NCBI RefSeq assembly: GCF_000280925.3
Contig: NZ_CP012109.1
Span: 1,240,001 to 1,304,000, forward strand
DNA from: Myxococcus hansupus
Lineage (GTDB): Bacteria; Myxococcota; Myxococcia; Myxococcales; Myxococcaceae
Direction: 5' to 3'
Length of the DNA stretch: 64,000 nucleotides
Shown here: positions 62,501-64,000 of the stretch, piece by piece
Numbering within the stretch: the stretch's first letter is position 1
Layout of the letters: each line of letters begins with the position of its first letter
Translations under genes and position numbers: made by a program
The notes under the pieces: model-generated
Database searches by the model: none
What the model was told of the DNA's origin: nothing
What the model saw: the letters and a program-made list of their open reading frames with translations, nothing else

Positions 62501-64000
62501 CATCGCCCGTGTCGGCGCTTGCGCCGGCCGCACCGGAAGGCTCCTTGTCGTCAGACCTCTGCGAAATGGGCGCTGAGGAGGCGGGCGTGGTCGCCACGTC
62601 GTCCGTGTCGGCGCTCGCGCTGGCCGCACCGGCGGGCTCCTTGTCGTCAGACCTCCGCGAAATGGGCGCCGAGGTTGCGGGCGTGGTCGCCACGTCGTCC
62701 GTGTCGGCGCTCGCGCGGGCCGCACCGGAAGCCTGTTCCTCATCGGAACTCTCCGAGAGGGGACGCCGGGCGACAGGTGTTTCCGAGGCGGGCTGCTCTG
62801 ATGAAGGTACGCCCATGCTGGCGCCTGCGCCAACCGTGGAGGCGGACTGCTGTTCGTCAGAGTGACTCGCGGCGGCAGATGCTTTTGCGGCGGGCTTGTC
62901 CGGCGCGTCGTCAATGTCGGCGCTGACGTTGACCGAGGCGGCGGTGGGGGACTCGTCGGAGTTCGGCGGGATGGGACTCGCCGCGACGGGTGCCTCCAAG
63001 TCGGACGAGCCTGCTGACTCGTTCGTTCTGGTGCGCTCGCCAGCCGTGGAGGCGGACGTCTTTTCATCGAAGGGCTGCGAGACGGGGCTCGCAGCGACAC
63101 GCGCTTCTGACCCGGGCTTGCCCGATGAGGCATCAGCGTGTGCGCTCGTGCGAGTCGCTGCGACTGCGGAGGAGGTCTCGTCCGCCTCGGTGGGCACTTT
63201 GGCGGTCAGCCCGGTGACGTCGGCTCCTTCATCCTGTTCCCGTTGTGGAGACGTTTCATCGGAGGCCGTGCTCGGACGGGCGCTTTCGTTGGCCTCCGTG
63301 CCCTTGTCGAGAGTTCCGGAGGACGCGCGTGTGTACTTCGCTTCGCCTGGCTCTTCACCGCCGCGGGGGACCTCTTCGGGGACGCTCGTCGAAGCTTCCC
63401 GGTGCTCGGTGCTCTTGCTGAGCTCCTCCAGGGACGACGTCACTGCTGCATCAATTGCCGCGCCACCCTGACTGTTGGCTCCCGACAGATGCATCTTGGC
63501 TGCGGTGCCGATTGCATCGCCCTGCCTGTCGGTGCCCTCTTCGTGAGGATGCTCCTCCTCGATATCGAAGTGCGCATCCTCCGGGCCGGTGACGTCATGC
63601 TCGTGATGCGGCGTGCCGGTCGCTTGGGATAGCGCCGTGCGCGTGTTGTCTTCCGCCGCGCCGTGTTCAACCGCGACGTGCGAAGACGGCGAGCTTGATG
63701 GCGCGGCAACATCCACGGCCGTTGGGGAGGGTGTGCTCGCTGCTGTGTCGAAGGAGGTTTCTTCCGGGGCATCCGTGGCCAGCGCACCTGCCGCGTAGGC
63801 GTTGGCGGGTTCGTCGGAGGTGCCCGTGCCTGGCTGCATGAAGGTGGAACTGGCCTGATTCGGATGTGCGTCGTCGCCGGCACCTTCGAGCTCGGGTTCA
63901 GGCCCCTCCTCGCCGCGCTCCGTGAATGCGCCTCCTTCCGGATACGCGTCGTGGCTGCTCGCCTCGGCTTCAGCAAGCCTCGCGGCGATGGCGGAATCGA
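59586..64000 (-). CDS. Hsp70-like protein with long repetitive N-terminal region, 5' truncated
   Basis: The frame stays open through the right edge of the window, so the start lies beyond 64000; the ATG at 63839 is internal. The visible N-terminal part (about 945 residues) is almost only Ser, Ala, Thr, Asp, Glu and Pro. It includes tandem units of 37 residues (SADxxDxAxTPASAAPATSAPxSxSSDEKQPAV) and of 32 residues (SADTDDVATTPASSAPISxRSDDKEPxGAA). From about 61160 leftward an Hsp70 module of about 520 residues follows: VVLGIDLGTTQARVAF, VVDLGGGGLQV, GGMDFDGRIAEAL, LLVGGQSATPMVRRRLEES. The substrate-binding beta domain is short and the helical lid is missing. The C-terminus is GGLLSGIKKLFGRR, a basic amphipathic helix that may touch membrane. 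The phosphate-binding motifs look intact. Confidence 0.88.
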   Translation of the reverse strand, partial: DSAIAARLAEAEASSHDAYPEGGAFTERGEEGPEPELEGAGDDAHPNQASSTFMQPGTGTSDEPANAYAAGALATDAPEETSFDTAASTPSPTAVDVAAPSSSPSSHVAVEHGAAEDNTRTALSQATGTPHHEHDVTGPEDAHFDIEEEHPHEEGTDRQGDAIGTAAKMHLSGANSQGGAAIDAAVTSSLEELSKSTEHREASTSVPEEVPRGGEEPGEAKYTRASSGTLDKGTEANESARPSTASDETSPQREQDEGADVTGLTAKVPTEADETSSAVAATRTSAHADASSGKPGSEARVAASPVSQPFDEKTSASTAGERTRTNESAGSSDLEAPVAASPIPPNSDESPTAASVNVSADIDDAPDKPAAKASAAASHSDEQQSASTVGAGASMGVPSSEQPASETPVARRPLSESSDEEQASGAARASADTDDVATTPATSAPISRRSDDKEPAGAASASADTDDVATTPASSAPISQRSDDKEPSGAAGASADTGDVATTPAASAPISQRSDDKELSGAASASADTNDVASTPTTSAPIARSSDEKQPSTRDNVSTDDVAATPASLAPVTSAPIEQQSDEKQPAVTASVSTDTGHAASTSAFAAPATSAPNSQSSDEQQPAVTAHASADTDNAADTLASAVPATSAPHSQSSDEQRPLVAASVSADTNDVASMPASAAPATSAPHSQSSDEKQPAVSASVSADSDDLADTPAPAAPATSALHSRSSDEKQPAVSASVSADADDVASTPASAASTTSHRSEENPTAVAATVSADTDDVASTSTSAALTDSAAVSQGSDEKQPASTASLSAESGDATDNPESPAPVTAPPLAPSSSENAPTARHDALTSGQAAPTSHQNDEALTQPSPGKEPTTPDAPATSTGDTTEPEAPRDEAGTRAPSAAAALPSRAEPEPTPAVALDADAPRNRRRALFEVPVPAPTSAPASPEVVLGIDLGTTQARVAFVRDGTPTLIPLPGTTATDLPALIAVNGSGDLVVGASAQLEGSRAPRRAVPGLKRLLGLKPRSPQLRWLAPLLPYPVTTDTNGDAAVEVRGRVISPTLFTAMLLRELKHAAATHLGRKPTRAVICAPTHFTDRQCAALREAATLAGLDAQRILIAPAAAALAYAHGRGLARKRVLVVDLGGGGLQVCVVQVTGDDLEVITTGGDATLGGMDFDGRIAEALASDLSEQGVPKPDHPLDWMPLRAAAESTKVALSTQEQVDVTLPSGTVPPFNRERVEALTADLAQRVTTVVRDVLDSNALSPQGLDAVLLVGGQSATPMVRRRLEESLGVSVREDVDAKNSVALGAALLGQGLLLAEVGKPAATVSEVLSSPLAVAERGGTLRRVLERNTRLPATKTLVVPCAPGPLEVALFQGTSAQANDAEYLGRLALNVERAGEVELHFALTADGALSLEATLPGVKRHAVPLGTEPLDDAAFDALIARSPWEPAPEPRPGGLLSGIKKLFGRR

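Noticed and set aside
61560-62750. Regular 96- and 111-bp repeats suggesting a CRISPR or satellite array
   Set aside because: The repeats keep the reading frame, have no spacers and encode the low-complexity region of the Hsp70-like protein.

Overview
The window is a high-GC chromosomal segment, and several features point to a fruiting myxobacterium (Myxococcus/Corallococcus type). It carries a TIGR02265/DUF2378 protein, a family known mainly from Myxococcales. It has very large surface lipoproteins with Ig-like and lamin-tail modules, many secreted proteins with repeats, and GTG starts with strongly GC-rich third codon positions. No rRNA, intact tRNA or CRISPR array was seen. Two genes run off the ends: an Ig/lamin-tail protein at the left and an Hsp70-like protein at the right.

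Layout. 1-8.4 kb: two tandem paralogous giant surface proteins, each followed by a hairpin. 8.5-11.6 kb: an M3 oligopeptidase convergent with a helical, lipase-chaperone-like membrane protein. 12.0-18.7 kb: a complete TetR-adaptor-RND pump-TolC efflux locus with two related inverted repeats as candidate operators. 18.9-21.7 kb: a gene-poor decayed stretch with one frameshifted gene, protein fragments and what looks like the 3' half of a tRNA(His), probably an old integration site. 21.7-34.9 kb: a secreted serine protease with six C-terminal repeats, glycogen phosphorylase, the TIGR02265 protein, an M23 endopeptidase, an aldo/keto reductase, and the prkA-yhbH-spoVR stress/sporulation operon. 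35-43.3 kb: a secreted hypothetical, a GT39-type membrane protein, RuvX, an orphan pair that looks like a type III secretion translocator with its SycD-type chaperone, an M48 protease and a TPR lipoprotein. 43.5-47.6 kb: two overlapping ArsA/Get3 ATPases, a small coiled-coil (phasin-like) protein, a ParA ATPase and a PhaR-domain protein. 47.7-59.5 kb: an MJ0042 zinc-ribbon/DUF3426 membrane protein with a frameshift, a HEAT-like protein, a TatA-like protein, a glycerophosphodiesterase, two outer-membrane beta-barrel-like proteins, a large S41 protease, an EI24/CysZ-like membrane protein and a plant-type glutamate-cysteine ligase. 59.6-64 kb: an Hsp70-like protein with a very long repetitive acidic N-terminal region.

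The strongest candidates for undescribed biology are four. First, the orphan translocator/chaperone pair at 38.8-40.8 kb, with no secretion apparatus nearby. Second, the cluster of phasin-like, ParA and PhaR-domain genes at 45.7-47.6 kb, which suggests ParA-driven positioning of a granule or other cargo. Third, the Hsp70 with a tail-like repeat region of more than 900 residues. Fourth, the protease whose C-terminus is a six-fold FGGMWG/two-cysteine repeat. Two genes are each broken at a G5 tract where G6 would restore the frame; this may be real or a homopolymer error.
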